64,000 nt of DNA, taken from the NCBI GenBank assembly GCA_033961575.1, contig CM066736.1:3505501-3569500 (forward strand), written 5' to 3'. Numbering within the stretch: the stretch's first letter is position 1; the number at the start of each line of letters is the position of its first letter. This document shows, piece after piece, positions 1-11,285 of the stretch. Made by a program: the position numbers and the translations under genes. The notes under the pieces are model-generated. The model searched no databases, was not told where the DNA came from, and worked only from the letters and a program-made list of their open reading frames with translations. The stretch comes from Aselliscus stoliczkanus. Lineage: Eukaryota; Chordata; Mammalia; Chiroptera; Hipposideridae.

Positions 1-172
1 GGCACCCGGCTGCCATTGATGGTCAACAAGGAGCCGCTGTGAGCGTCTGAGCCAACGAGTGACAAAGTCGAACCTGTGCTTCAAGACGGCTCTCGAGCAG
101 GGTGTCCTCCGAAGCAGGCAGGGAGGAGAAGCAGGAAGCAGGAAGACCAACCAGCATTCAAGGAAGAGAGAG

Positions 173-281
173 CCCAGGAGAGGTGCAGGCACTGGGGGTG
201 GGGCTCCCCAGGAGAGGTGCAGGCACTGGGGGTGGGGCCCCCCAGGAGAGGTGCAGGCACTGGGGGTGGGGCCCCCCAGTG
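173..281 (+). repeat. 34-bp tandem repeat, three copies
   Basis: A 34-bp unit centred on AGGTGCAGGCACTGGGGGTG occurs three times in direct tandem, with starts at 181, 215 and 249. The copies are nearly identical, which suggests recent slippage or unequal exchange. It lies within AACS intron 1. Confidence 0.9.
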
Positions 282-1027
282 CTGCTCAGGGCGAGGCGCC
301 CTGTGTGAGCCGGATGACTCAGGCCACGCTTCTGCGAGGCTGACAGGACAGTGATGCTGCCAACAGAATCACAGGAGTCCCTGCAGCGAGCTGTGGAGGG
401 GAGCAAAAGCCCCGCGAGGCGACAGTCCCTGGGTGGGGAGGCCCAGGAAGTAGGTGAAGCAGCCACTGCGAGCCGGAGGGACGCACATGCAGGCGCGTCT
501 CCCGCACCGAGCCAGGGGTTCCCGGGGCCCCTGCAGGCTGCTTAGGGCTGGGAGCGGGCGCACGAGGGGGCAGCGCTGGGCCCAGCCGCCCGGGGAAGCT
601 CCCCGGTTCCGTGTCTCCTAGGCGCCCGATCCGCGCTGCTTTCCAGCGGGATCAGCCTGGAGGAATCGGCGGGCGCTCCGGGCTGGCCGGCGACCGCCAC
701 ACACACAGGGGCAGCGCAGGAGGTCAGCAAGGCCTGGGTCCCGGAGGAAGGCGCCAGGCCGGGGCCCAGGGCCCCCCACCCACCACGCAGCCACCTCGCC
801 AGCGCAAGGCCGCTCGGCGCGCAGGGGCTCCGAGCGCGGCGGGGACCCTCCCCGGGAGGGAGGTGCTGCAGCCAGGAGCCCGGCGGCCTGAGAGCGGGGG
901 CGGCGACGCCCGCAGGGCCCGGGGCGCAAAGCCCCCCAAGTCAGAGGCGCCCCAGCCCCTGGAGGGGCCCGAATCCAGGGGAGAGGGGGCGGCCCTCCCG
1001 GCAACGCGCAGGGGCCCTAACAGAGGC

Positions 1028-1172
1028 GCCCCGGGGGAGGGTGCCCCGGGGGAGGGTGGCCCCGGGGGAGGGAGCCCCGGGGGAGGGTGGCCCCGGGGGA
1101 GGGGGCCCCGGGGGAGGGAGCCCCCCGGGGGAGGGAGCCCCGGGGGAGGGTGGCCCCGGGGGAGGGCGCCCC
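1028..1172 (+). repeat. GC-rich minisatellite in AACS intron 1
   Basis: Nine near-identical copies of CCCCGGGGGAGGG lie in tandem, spaced 15-18 bp apart with variable 1-4 base joints. The array begins only about 30 bp inside intron 1, next to the exon 1 donor. Each unit carries G5 and G3 tracts on the plus strand, which is the template strand for AACS, so neighbouring units could form G-quadruplexes. Open frames crossing this array are compositional artefacts. Confidence 0.9.
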
Positions 1173-1202
1173 CCGCAGCCCGCAGCCCCGCCGCGCGCTC
1201 AC

Positions 1203-1335
1203 CCAGCGCCAGGCCCCAGGCGGCGCCCGCGGCCGCCCGGAAGCGCTCCATCAGCGTGTGCTTCTTGCTGTCGGGCTCCCACATCACCTGGCTCTCCAGG
1301 ATCTCGCCCGGCCCGGCCCGCGGCTCCTTGGACAT
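1203..1335 (-). CDS. AACS: AACS (acetoacetyl-CoA synthetase), coding exon 1
   Basis: AACS is the cytosolic ligase that activates acetoacetate with ATP and CoA to acetoacetyl-CoA, feeding ketone-body carbon into sterol and fatty-acid synthesis. The minus strand encodes 44 residues beginning [20 protein letters not shown] and continuing through [19 protein letters not shown] to LAL. From memory this matches the human N-terminus closely, including the VMWEPDSKK block. The ATG is the complement of 1333-1335. The exon ends after the first base of codon 45, and the donor GTGAGC starts at 1202, so the intron is phase 1. The rest of the gene lies beyond the left edge. Unlike the human protein, this one has a Gly/Pro-rich stretch before the EIL motif. 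No frame damage is visible. Confidence 0.93.
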
Positions 1336-1720
1336 GGCTGCGGCGCGCGCGGGGACCAAGGCGGACGCGGACGCGAGTGGCGGGGCGCGCGACTGGCGGA
1401 GCGAGGCCCGGCCGCCCCCGTTAAGACTCCCCGCGAGCCCCGCCCCCGCAGGGCCCGCCCCTGGAGGCCCCGCCCATCGGAGGCCCCGCGCGCCCGGAGG
1501 CCCCGCCCCTCGGAGCCCCCCCCTCCTGCCACGCCCTCCTGCCACGCCCCTTCCTGCCCTCCCCTCCATGTGTAACCCTCCGCGGAGGTGCTTGTCGCAA
1601 AGGAGTGCTGCCCGCCGCGCCTGGGGCACGCAGACCGCGCTGGCGGGCCGGGCGGGGCTACGCAGGCGCGTGGGGCCCGGGCTGCCCGCCCGCACCTGGG
1701 ACTCGCAGCGGGTAGAGCCG
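1336..1720 (-). promoter_or_regulatory. AACS: AACS CpG-island promoter and 5' UTR
   Basis: This very GC-rich block lies directly upstream of the AACS start codon, reading on the minus strand. It holds several CCGCCC/GGGCGG GC boxes and short direct repeats of a GGAGGCCCCGCCC-like unit around 1460-1520. There is no TATA box near the start. This is the layout of a housekeeping-type CpG-island promoter with dispersed start sites. The exact transcription start cannot be fixed from sequence. Confidence 0.7.
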
Positions 1721-4700
1721 GGGCCGGCTGGCTCAGGCCTGCGTCCATTCATTCGCTCTTGCTTTGTTCCCGCGGCAGGTGTTCGCCGAGCGCCTCCCGG
1801 CCACCAGGCCCGGTGCGGGGCTTTGCGGGGGCGGCGGTGCGCAAAGGGACAGCCCTGCCCTGGCAGCAGGAGGTAAACGGAGAGGGGCAGGTGCAGGGAG
1901 CAGGGAGACACAGTGAGCACATACATGCGGCATATATGTGCCATCCATGGTGTAAGGTGTGCACAGTATACCAGTGAGGATCACCATAGAGTAACATACA
2001 CGGTCATTCGTGCACTGAAAGGTACTAAGTGCTCTGGGAAGGAATAAACCAGGGGGAAGGGCAGCTATCCTGGGAGAAGGGTTGCCATTTAAATAGCGTG
2101 GTCAGGGAAGGTCCCATTGACGAGGAGACTGCTACCCATGGCCTGAAGAAGGTGGCAACAGTGAACATTCAGCATTTGAGGGGAAAGTTCCCAGACAGGG
2201 AACAGCAGATGCGAAGGCCCTGAAGCAGGCAGGCCTTGGGCGTGGCTGGAGAACACAAGGAAACCAGTGGCTTTGACTTGGGGGACGGGGTGGAAGACAA
2301 GGCCCCTGAAGCACAGGTGGGCCCTGGAGACAACTGAAGACACTGGCTTCCACCCTGGGTGGGGTGAGGCCATCGGAGCCGAAGAGGGTGGTGCTCTGAC
2401 CGACAAGCATGCCTCTGGCTGCTGAATGGAGAGCACTCGCCGGGAGCAAGCGTGTAAGTCAGGGGGACCGATACGATGGCGTCGCAGCAGGTGATGGTGG
2501 CTGGACAAGAGGGGAGCTGTGGAAACAGAGCAAATGGAACTTGGAATACATTTTGAGCGTTTATTTATTGTACTCGGATGCACACTGGCACCGTACTAGG
2601 CACCTTTTCGTATTCCTTGTCATAATTGATTCTCACAACAACCCAAACAGCTCCCCCCAAGTACAGGTTTTGGGGCAATGTCGAGGTTTTATGAAGCACT
2701 CGCCCATCTCCACCACTTAAAGAGTTCCCATCACGTAGTCACCACAAATAAGCATAGATTCTTTGTCAACGGTAATTGAAAAAAATATTTTTTTTAAAAG
2801 GAAAAAAACATAGATTATAACTTAAAACGGGCTGTTTCCTATATAAACATTGCTTCCAGAATAGACCCCTCCCCTGACCTCGAAATTCTGAGTCCAGCCC
2901 TTGCTCTTTGTCTCCAAGTTACCACCTTTGTGGAGCCCTGAGTCCATCTCGACCCAGAAGGAGAAGTATTTTTGAGGGAGTCATGTATTCATGTGCATTC
3001 TTTTAACACAAGGATGCAAATTCCACAGGCGTAAAATCCTTCTAAAACTGGTTCACCACAGGGTCCTCAGAGTAGGAGCTCAAGAAACATTCATTCATTC
3101 AAAAATGCCTAGTGAGTGCCTGCTGTGAGCTCGCCGATGGAGGCTCCACTGTAAAGCATAGACGGAGCCCTCAAGCGGTGTGGAAGTCCAGAGTTTGACA
3201 GGTGGGTTAACCAATTCTCATGGAGCAGGGAAGGGCTGTGTTTATGCACCTGACAGCCACTCGATTCATTCTTAATTCCTCCAGCCCAGACCACCCAACC
3301 AGGCACAGGGGAACCCAAGGGAGATAGAAGCTGCAGCCAAAATAACCAGGTACTTTGTCATTACCCCATGGCACTTTCCCAGACACACACGAGATTTCCG
3401 AGATGCCTTTAGAGGCCCCACCTTGCTACCCCCTATCATTCTTAACAAGATCCCAGAGAGGAAAGTGGAAGGGGTTCAAGAAAGTGCTTCCCATTTAAAA
3501 TGGGAACAGGGCTGGAAGGGCCCTGCTTGACCAAGAATGTTAGCAGCCTGTTGTCTGTACCTCCCTTGGGTCTCATGGGTTCCCATCTTCCTCTGCACTT
3601 GTTCCTTATTTTTGATTGAAGGACACAGATTGATACCTTGTATACACACCACCCTCCTGGTCTGTGCTCCCCCACCCTATTCCCGGTGCTTTGAAATGTT
3701 TTAAAAAGAGTATGGAAATTTGCCAGGCCAAATGGACTTACACTTCCCTCAGAATGCAGACCTCGCCCTCAGTTCTTTGGAATTGGCCCCTGCTCCTTCC
3801 TCTATGGATAAGCCCACCTGTGTTCCTTTTTGTGTCTCCCACCGTGGTGCGTGCTAAGTTAGATTTCCCACGTTTGAAAGTTCTCACCATTGTTCAGTTG
3901 ACCATTAACCAATACAGTAAATTATGCAAACATATTGAGTCCCCGGGAATGTGCTGAAAGCAGTTTCATGGGAAAGGCCTGAGTATTTGGCCCAAACTGA
4001 TGGTCTAGCTGAGGCATGGCACCCCTAGTGGAGGTAGAAGCCAGGACTATCTCAGAGAGTCCACACATGCTTTTGACACTACGAATCTCATTTTTCTCCT
4101 CTCTTCTCAAATCATGATGTCACACAGAAACATGTCACAATGCTGAGATACAGCTGGAAGAAAACGAAACATCTGTCTCAGGGAGAGAGCAGAGAAAGAA
4201 AACACGGTGGAGACATCGGTAAACCCACCTACGAGGAATGCCACCACGTGCCAACTTTGAGGATAATGCCCAGCCCAAGGGACTGTATCCTAAATTGACT
4301 TCTAGAAAGTTTCATCATAGGCTTTTCATCATAGGTTTACATGGACATGCTTTTTAAAATTGAACATTTTATAATAAAATGAGGATTTTGTTTGCTGTCC
4401 CTGGAAGGAATGTGCCCTGATGTAATTAAATAAAATACACTTTTATTTCTCTTATTGATTAATGCATATGAAATCTGAAAGACGCTGCACTTTTTAAAAT
4501 GTATCCGTTGATGTTCCTCAGTGTATCTTGAAAAATTTAGAAGTATTGGAAAATATTCCAGTTTCACTTCAAAGAATCAGTGTCAGTAAAGTTCACTGCT
4601 TCGGTTGTTCTGAAACCAAAACATTTCAACCCAAGACAAACTTCACCCTTAGGAGAAATGTCCAAGCCAGAGTCTAAGATGAGAGAAGGCAGAGAACTTA

Positions 4701-5471
4701 TTAAAAGTAGGCTTTGGTGCTTGGTTGCTGCTTTCACCTCAGGACAGGGCACCACAGTCAGAACTGGGGTGAGTGTCGAGTAAGCCTCTATTGTTGTTAA
4801 GTGGGTGAAGGGCGATGGAGCACATAATTTCTCTGGCAGTTGCAAGAGCTGAGTACCTATGAGGATGCAGATCTGTAAATTAGGTGCATTAGAAGAATCT
4901 GGGCACCCACACTCTTTGGAAATTCTTTGCATAACCCCTCAGGGATCAATACGCCTCAATTTAAAGACCCACTAGTCTAAGCCAATCACAGAGCACCTTT
5001 TTTCTCCTTTGCCAATGATTGGCCTGCAGTACTCATAAGACTGAATTCTAGCCAATGAGACCAAAGGGGAGTGTATAGGGAGAGGGGGCTGGAATGTTAA
5101 CCCCCTGATAAGCGAGTTCCTTTTGCAGGGAGCTAGGGCAGATGTTTCGTGACCCTGAGAAACAAAGTTGAAGAACGTGTGTAAACAGAGGATGGCAGGG
5201 CAGAAGGAAGAAGAGTCTAGACAATCTCGCTGAGCCGCTGGAGCAAGTCTGTGGCTAGCCCTGGGCTGAATAAACAAACAGTGACTGTCACCGTGGCTAA
5301 AGCCCTTCTGAGTTGAGCTGTCATAACTTGCGGCCAAAATCATCCTAACTGAAACGATCACCAACGGTGATAACACTTGTGCTTTCTTCTGGAGGCTGCT
5401 CTTCAGTCTGGCACATTCATAGCCCACGTGCAATGGCCCAAGAGCCAATCCTGTCCCTCACAACAATTTTT
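1721..5471. other. Intergenic stretch with old repeats, no gene seen
   Basis: No exon-like sequence is recognised. About 2040-2520 resembles a degraded interspersed repeat whose relatives occur near 5940-6300 and 46600-46900, with a shared phrase on fractions of GCAAAGGCCCTGA type. About 2555-2690 looks like an antisense MIR. The remainder, with about 4300-4560 AT-rich, is unassigned single-copy-like DNA. Confidence 0.5.
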
Positions 5472-5483
5472 AAATTATTTGAG

Positions 5484-5600
5484 GGCCGGCCGAGTGGCGC
5501 GGTGGTTAAGAGCTGGCTTGGGACGCCAGCGGCCCCGGTTCAGGTCCCACATATGAGGGCCAATGACACTGCCCTCAAAAAAAAAAAAAAGAAAAGAAAT
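5484..5600 (+). mobile_element. tRNA-headed SINE, short form
   Basis: It starts GGCCGGCCGAGTGGCGCGG and ends CCCTCAAAA plus an A-rich tail. A-box-like GTGGCGCGGTGG and B-box-like GGTTCAGGTCC promoter elements are present. The 12-bp target duplication AAATTATTTGAG lies at 5472-5483 and 5601-5612. Confidence 0.92.
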
Positions 5601-6309
5601 AAATTATTTGAGAGCCATAAAACAAATGGAACCACCATTATGTGAATAATATCCTTTAAAATTTTTATAAATGAAACTATGATAGTTTTATTTCCATTTT
5701 CAGTTTTACTTCAGATGCACATGTACGTACCCAAAGAACCGCATGTGGCTTGCGAGCTACAGTTTGCTGACCCTTGGCCTAGACCAACTGATCTGAAGAT
5801 GTGAAGCCATCAGCAATAACTAGGGAGGGTCAGATCCCCAAGCCAGGCCCACTCTATCACAGCTCCTGTGTCTCAGGGTTCCACAAGGCCAGGGAGGACA
5901 AGAATGGAAGATTCTCCACCTAAACGAAGTGAAGCATCCAAACCAGTGCTCATCCTTGGGAAGAACCTTCCAGATAGAGAGCACAGCAATTGCAAAGGCC
6001 CTGAGGCATGCTTGGCACAGTCAATGGTAGTAGCCACATAGGGCCTTGGGAGGCCAAGGGGTAAGGACTTTGGATTTTATTCAAAGTGTGATTAGAAGCC
6101 ATTTGGAAAGTCTTGAATAGAGGAATGATGTGACTTACATTTTGAAAGGATTATTCTAGCTGTTGTAAGGTAATAGAGTGAATGGGGTTAGGTTTGGGGT
6201 AGGTGGAGTGCTATCAGGAAGACCTTTTAGGAGGATTTTGCAGACGTTCACATGGGGCATCATGGTGACTTGGACTAAGGTGGAAAGGTGGAGATGATGA
6301 GAAGGGGGA

Positions 6310-6432
6310 TGATATCATATATATTATATGATATATATATATATCATATATATCATATAATATAATATATATGATATAATATTATAATATAAGATTATAA
6401 TTATATTATATATGATATAATATATATGGTAT
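6310..6432. repeat. AT-rich imperfect palindromic tract
   Basis: About 120 bp is composed almost only of A and T, with TATCATATAT-type and ATATATGATA-type words repeatedly facing each other. It can fold into several hairpins. The flanks are ordinary sequence. Confidence 0.85.
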
Positions 6433-7439
6433 CTACCTATGATGTATGTACCTATATAGAAGGTGGAACTAAGTGGATATACTGCTGGATTAGATAAGCA
6501 GTCATTGGAGCCCAGATGAGATGAGAACAAGTTCTAGCATAAAACTGATTTTCCCAAAGCCATAACCAAAGGAGTAATAAAGTAGGACTACGGGCAAAGT
6601 TGAGAAGACCAGAATGGGCCAGACACGGACATATCTCCATTTCCAGGAGCAACCAGCACAACAGGCTCTCCCAGGCCCATCCAGAAGAGAGGTGAAGGCG
6701 TGACTCCATCAGAGGCTCAGCCAAGCCCCCTGAGTTTAGCAGGCCAAAGGCTGGGTTTAGGATTTCTTTATCTGGCTTCCAATGCCATAGTTGCCTCAAC
6801 CCTCCTAGTCTGCCCACAGGGCTGTGGCAGTTGGGTGAATGCCAGTTACTGAGGTCCACATGTGCCTGAGGTAATATTTCAAAGTACAATCTCTGCACTC
6901 CTCTCTAGCCCCAAGGAGAAAGCAGAGGAGAAAATGTGGCCACATACCCAGCATCTTCAACAGGCATAGGGAGTCGTCCTATTACACAGTCGTGAAAAGG
7001 GGTGCTCTACAAATGAGCCAGCATGGTGAACCTCAAAAAGAATAAAAAAAATAAAAAAACAAGCCACAGAAGTGTACCAACTGCATGTGTCCTTTTACAG
7101 AAGGGTCAAATACAGGCAAACTCTAAAATATCTTGTTTAGGAATATTTACATGTTAGAAAAACAGAAAAGCAAAGAAATGCTTAACAGCTGTCAGGGCAC
7201 TGGTTTCTTCAAAGAAAAGTAAAGGGGGTGATTTTAGGTAGGGGCTTCCAAGATACTGGCCAAGCCCTATTAAACTGGCATAGGTACACGTTATGCATTT
7301 ATGTTATTCTTTAAACTGTATGCACATATTCTATTCAGTCTTTTTGTATGTTTCATATAGCTCACAATTAAAAAAAATAACAGCAGGTCCCGAAACTCTG
7401 ATGACATTAATGACTGTTTTACTTCCCCAAGCCTGGAGT

Positions 7440-7687
7440 GAAAAAAATTGAAAACAGACTAAAAGTTCATCAATAGGGGAATGGCTAATAAAAGATAGCA
7501 TAGTCCATACCTTGCAATGCTACATGCATCTGTAAATGAGATTGACCTGAAACGAATCATTTTAAAAAAAAAGATAAAATAGACCTATAAACAGCATTGT
7601 TCTCGAAGAGGTTGTTGAGGAAGAAAAGCAAATTGCAGATTAATATCTACAGCTGTAAAAAAAAATACATATAAGATCATTTGTATT

Positions 7688-7700
<13 letters not shown>
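7440..7700 (+). mobile_element. Old LINE-1 3' remnant (sense)
   Basis: The phrase about a small copy number of 'aaaagttcatcaataggggaatggc' type, split here over 7464-7490, and the A-rich continuation resemble the end of ORF2 and the 3' region of old mammalian L1. It is diverged and the family is not assigned. Confidence 0.5.

Positions 7701-7729
<29 letters not shown>
7689..7729. repeat. (TA)n microsatellite
   Basis: An uninterrupted run of about 20 TA dinucleotides follows the tail of a LINE-like remnant. It is likely polymorphic in length. Confidence 0.95.
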
Positions 7730-7730
<1 letters not shown>

Positions 7731-8250
7731 CATATATTACGTGTTACCAGATGGCAAGCACGCAGCAAATATTTGCTACATGAATGCATGTCCTCTACAA
7801 CTGTTACCTACCACTGTAGGCTCAGGGCAAACAGAGGGCACAGGCTACTTTCTTGCTGTTTTCTCTATGACATTCAGTCACTCATCTTCACCTTGGTGAT
7901 CTAGTATAAACAGGGTTTTAGACAGTGTTATTATTGGCCTCGTGCTACAGGTGAAACAGGTATCCTGGCCAGCAGTAGCCTCAATCTATCCCAGAGAGAT
8001 TTTGACCAGTCATACAAGCCATCTATAGCTTGCTCTGGGCACGAGAATGTGACCAGATGAGGTGACTCCCCACTCTCAGGCTTGATTTGGCTTCCTTCTC
8101 CTACGTAAATATGAAGCTCTGGCTGCAGAAGCAAGGCCTCCAGAGAAAAGGATCATGAAAAATAGAAAGTCCCTAGAGTATTCCGCTGGCGCGTACGGTG
8201 AAGGAAGGGGCTGGATGATGTAATAAAATGCAAAGAAATCTCATTTTCAC

Positions 8251-8278
8251 ACACGCACACACGCACACACACGCACAC
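8251..8278. repeat. (CA)n microsatellite with CG interruptions
   Basis: A CACACG/CACACA run of 28 bp, interrupted by regularly spaced CG steps. Confidence 0.9.
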
Positions 8279-8299
8279 TTCCCTTCCGTTTTCAGTACT

Positions 8300-8480
8300 A
8301 TGCTCTCTCCTTGCACAAAGTAAGAGGCCTGCAACAGGCTGCTCCTTTTTTAGAAACCTTCCTCCACCTCATTTCATTGCATGTGGATGCAGTTCCAAGC
8401 AGGGCCCAGACCCTCCACTCATGACCGTGTTTTTATCCACAGCACCTATCACCATCTGAAATGAAGTCTTTCGTGTGCTT
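8300..8480 (+). mobile_element. Probable L2 fragment
   Basis: The wording around 8440-8460 (CACCTATCACCATCTGA) and the preceding C/T-rich part resemble the L2 3' region. Degraded. The call rests on remembered consensus phrases only. Confidence 0.45.
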
Positions 8481-8789
8481 CCAGCAAGCTCCATGACAAC
8501 ACTTAATTCTTGCCCATCTGGCTCCAGCCTGCTGCCCGAGCTTCAATTAGAGTAGCAGCTCAATGCTTGTGCAAAGATTAAAGATACTGAGGGTTCGAAA
8601 TTTGTCTCTCTCCTCTATATTGTTAAGTCTATAGTGGGCTTTTTTTTTTTTTGACTTTTTGGGCAACTTAAACCTTTTGTTTTTATTAGCGCTCTTATTG
8701 TATACATGGTTGTTTTTTAATGTATTCGTTAGGATGTCACGCAAGTTTGCTGGAGTCCTCGGAAGTAGGGAAAGCCCCTCTGACAACGC

Positions 8790-9260
8790 TACGCTCGGCT
8801 CAGGTTTCCTCCACTTGGCACCGCCCCCGCGCCCGCCGCACCCCCAGGCCCGCCGCGCCGGTCCCCGCCCCCGCTCGCCCCGGGCCCGCGCCCCGAGCCG
8901 CCACAGGCGCTGCGGCGGCGGAAGGATCCGGACCACACGGACGCGCCACACTCAGCCCGCGCTCTGATTGGTTGGTGGAGAACTGGTCCCACATCAGCCC
9001 GGAAGGCTGGCCTGAGCGCCAACCAATCGCAAGTCACTCCGGTGCACAGGCCGCGCCTCTCAGCCAATGAGAACGGGGAGCGAGAAAAGGCGTGCCCAAT
9101 GAGAGCTATACAGCGGGGTGGGGGGGTACCCTTGGACCGTGAAGGCCCTGCTCTGTCACCTTGACAACCTGACCGTTGTAGGGAGAGGCAGTCGTGACGC
9201 TCCCGCTTGACTCCCCCTGCGCCGAGATAGTCACCCACCCTTGACGTCACTGAGTCACAG
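8790..9260. promoter_or_regulatory. Orphan CpG-rich promoter-like block with four CCAAT boxes and a CRE
   Basis: A CpG-dense block (8815-8960) is followed by an inverted CCAAT box at 8967-8971 and direct CCAAT boxes at 9023-9027, 9064-9068 and 9096-9100. A full CRE palindrome TGACGTCA lies at 9242-9249. Multiple NF-Y sites beside GC boxes and a CRE are typical of strong, often bidirectional, promoters. No recognised coding exon lies beside it. The AACS start is 7.5 kb to the left and the BRI3BP 3' end more than 5 kb to the right. It could start a noncoding RNA or be a distal AACS promoter. The open frames through it are not recognisable proteins. Confidence 0.6.
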
Positions 9261-9469
9261 CCTAGAGCTTGACTCCTGAGGGACACAAGGAGGGTGTCTA
9301 CTGATATATTCAGCTATGCATAGTGGGCTGCTAGCCTGTGGGAGAGCCGAAGGCCTTGGGGACAGAGGCAGTGCCGGGGAAAGAAAATGAACAAATTCAC
9401 CAGAGAAGTTAGTGAGAAGTGACAAACACTCAGGGTAACAGAAAAGAGAGTAACGAACCCTCAATAAAC

Positions 9470-9592
9470 ACCATAATACCTGGCACCGTAATCTTGGACT
9501 TCCCAGCCCCCAGAACTGTGAAAAATGTTTGTTTTTAAGCCAGTCTATGGTATTTTTGTTATAGCAGCCCAAACAGACTAAGGGGTCCTCCC
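9470..9592 (+). mobile_element. MLT1-like LTR 3' end
   Basis: The text running from GACTTCCCAGCCCCCAGAAC through the AA-rich and TTAAGCC stretch to a terminal CAGACTAA resembles the 3' end of MLT1 (MaLR) LTRs. Only the end is clear. Confidence 0.6.
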
Positions 9593-10186
9593 TAACATAC
9601 TGAGGACCCCAAGAGCTTTTGCTTCTGTGAGTTATATCTGCTGATTAGAATTAACAATAAAGTTAAAAAGAATTACCAAGTTAGAAATAAAAACTGAGAA
9701 CTCGATATAATATATATTCGCCTCAACAACAAGTCCATTTATATGTTACCATCCATAACATATTTTTATGAAAATAAAAATATGTTTTTGCAAAACAAAA
9801 AAAAACAATTAGAGGAGTGGCATTGTTTTACTTTTTTTGGCAAATCTCTGATGTGTAACTTAATCGAAGACAGCTGGATCCCCATCTCTGCTTCCATGTT
9901 CTATCTGTCGCACTATCACGTCTTGTAGCCTCTGGAAAACTCCCATTTTACATTCATGACAGAATGAGAGTGAAAAATGCAAACAACTGATTATTAATAG
10001 TATTTTATAGATAACTACAGGCCAGACCACACTTGAGAATCGCAGGCCTACGCAAACGAATGAATGAACATTTTTAAGCCTCTCCAAGGTTTCCTTCATT
10101 AAAAAGAAATTTATACACAAAGAGTGCCCAACAACGTATACACATTTGAAGAAAAAAAAAAACTGTTCTAAAATTATGCTGATGAT

Positions 10187-10292
10187 GGGCCAGCCAAGTG
10201 GCACATTGGTTAAGAGCTGGTTTGGGATGCCAGCAGCCCCAGTTCGGTCCCACATATGAGGGCCAGTGACACTGCCCTCAAAAAAAAAAAAA
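10187..10292 (+). mobile_element. tRNA-headed SINE, short form
   Basis: Head GGGCCAGCCAAGTGGCAC, B-box-like GTTCGGTCC, end CCCTC followed by A12. Same family as the copy near 5484. Confidence 0.9.
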
Positions 10293-10621
10293 CCCAAGGA
10301 AGGTGATATTGCAGTCTTTTGAAATCCAAGTTGATAAGAGTACACTTGATGCCCTTGTTTTGTTGATTCCTGAGATAACAGCAGTTTCACCCTACATGTG
10401 ACAAGATCCTAAATCCTAGTGAAACACCGCCTCTTTAAATAAGACAACCCAAGACTCCTGAAACCCAAAAAAATTCCAGAAAAGATAAAGATCAATTCAA
10501 GCTGAGGTTCTCCTGAATGTTTAATAAGCTGCAATGTACATTAAACTCAGGTTCCCAGCATGGCTGGAGATCTGTTTAATCACATGAGCATGACCAAATG
10601 CATGCATTTAAAAATGCTCAA

Positions 10622-11081
10622 GGGCCAGCTGAGTGGAGCATTGGTTAGGAGTTGGCTTGGAGCACCAACTCTGAGCAGCAGGGCCACCGGTTCGGATCCC
10701 ACATGAGTGCCAGTGATGCTGCGCCCTCTATAGCTAAGATGGTGAACAACAGCTCGACCTGGAGCTGGGCTGCCATGAGTTGCCGGAGGTGGCGTAGGCT
10801 GCAGTGAGACTGCAGTGGGCTGCTGTGAGCTACTGTGAGTGGCCGGCAGCGTGAGTGAGCTGCTGTGAGCTGCCATGAGCAGTCCAATGGCCGGTGACCG
10901 ACTGCCTCACGCGGAAAGAGCGCCATGATAATACCAACATGGGCCAATGAAGCGACGTCCTCCACAACTAGACTGAAGAACGAAAGGACCGCAACTTGTC
11001 TGTTCCCCTTCCCCGATTTCCCAATGCTGTTTCCCTCCCTCAATTCCCCAATAAAATCTTTAAAAATAAATAAATAAAATA
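10622..11081 (+). mobile_element. Composite SINE, long (T+) form
   Basis: The tRNA head continues past CCCTC into a body of TGAGCTGC/GTGAGC modules. It finishes with an acid-to-pyrimidine tract, CCCCAATAAAATCTTT and an A-rich tail. The 11-bp target duplication AAAATGCTCAA lies at 10611-10621 and 11082-11092. The AATAAA plus TCTTT ending is that of T+ SINEs. Confidence 0.92.
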
Positions 11082-11144
11082 AAAATGCTCAAACTGTTAG
11101 GAGAAAAGGCCATTCTATGTACATTTTGACACGGTAGAGGGCAT

Positions 11145-11285
11145 TCTCTAAGCCTCAGCACACGGTAGGAAACAGGATGTGGAATCAGAGAGCTGGTTTC
11201 CGTCCTGGCTCCCTCCCCACACTCTATTAACTGTGCCATTTTGTGCAAGTCACATAACCTCTCTGAGCCCCACAAAACAGGAATT
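11145..11285 (+). mobile_element. MIR fragment
   Basis: The core around ACTGTGCCATTTTGTGCAAG, followed by CATAACCTCTCTGAGCC, matches the remembered MIR core. Confidence 0.7.

Larger units (their letters stand above)
1..1202 (-). other. AACS: AACS intron 1 (partial)
   Basis: Everything left of the exon 1 donor at 1202 is intron 1 of AACS, running off the window. It is CpG-rich from about 540 onward, as the island spills into the intron. Apart from the two tandem arrays I see no further exon or RNA gene here. Long open frames on both strands reflect GC richness. Confidence 0.75.

Noticed and set aside
611..1944. Long open frames of 400-420 codons on both strands over the AACS island
   Set aside because: They come from GC-rich sequence and the tandem array. 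The only recognisable protein is the 44-residue AACS exon 1, and the frames run through its splice donor.
5484..5570. tRNA genes at the many A-box/B-box sites
   Set aside because: The boxes belong to SINE heads. They lack a cloverleaf with a proper anticodon arm and are followed by the SINE body and A tail.
8547..9286. Open frames of 100-165 codons through the orphan CpG island
   Set aside because: No recognisable domain, and composition follows GC content. Kept only as a promoter-like block.
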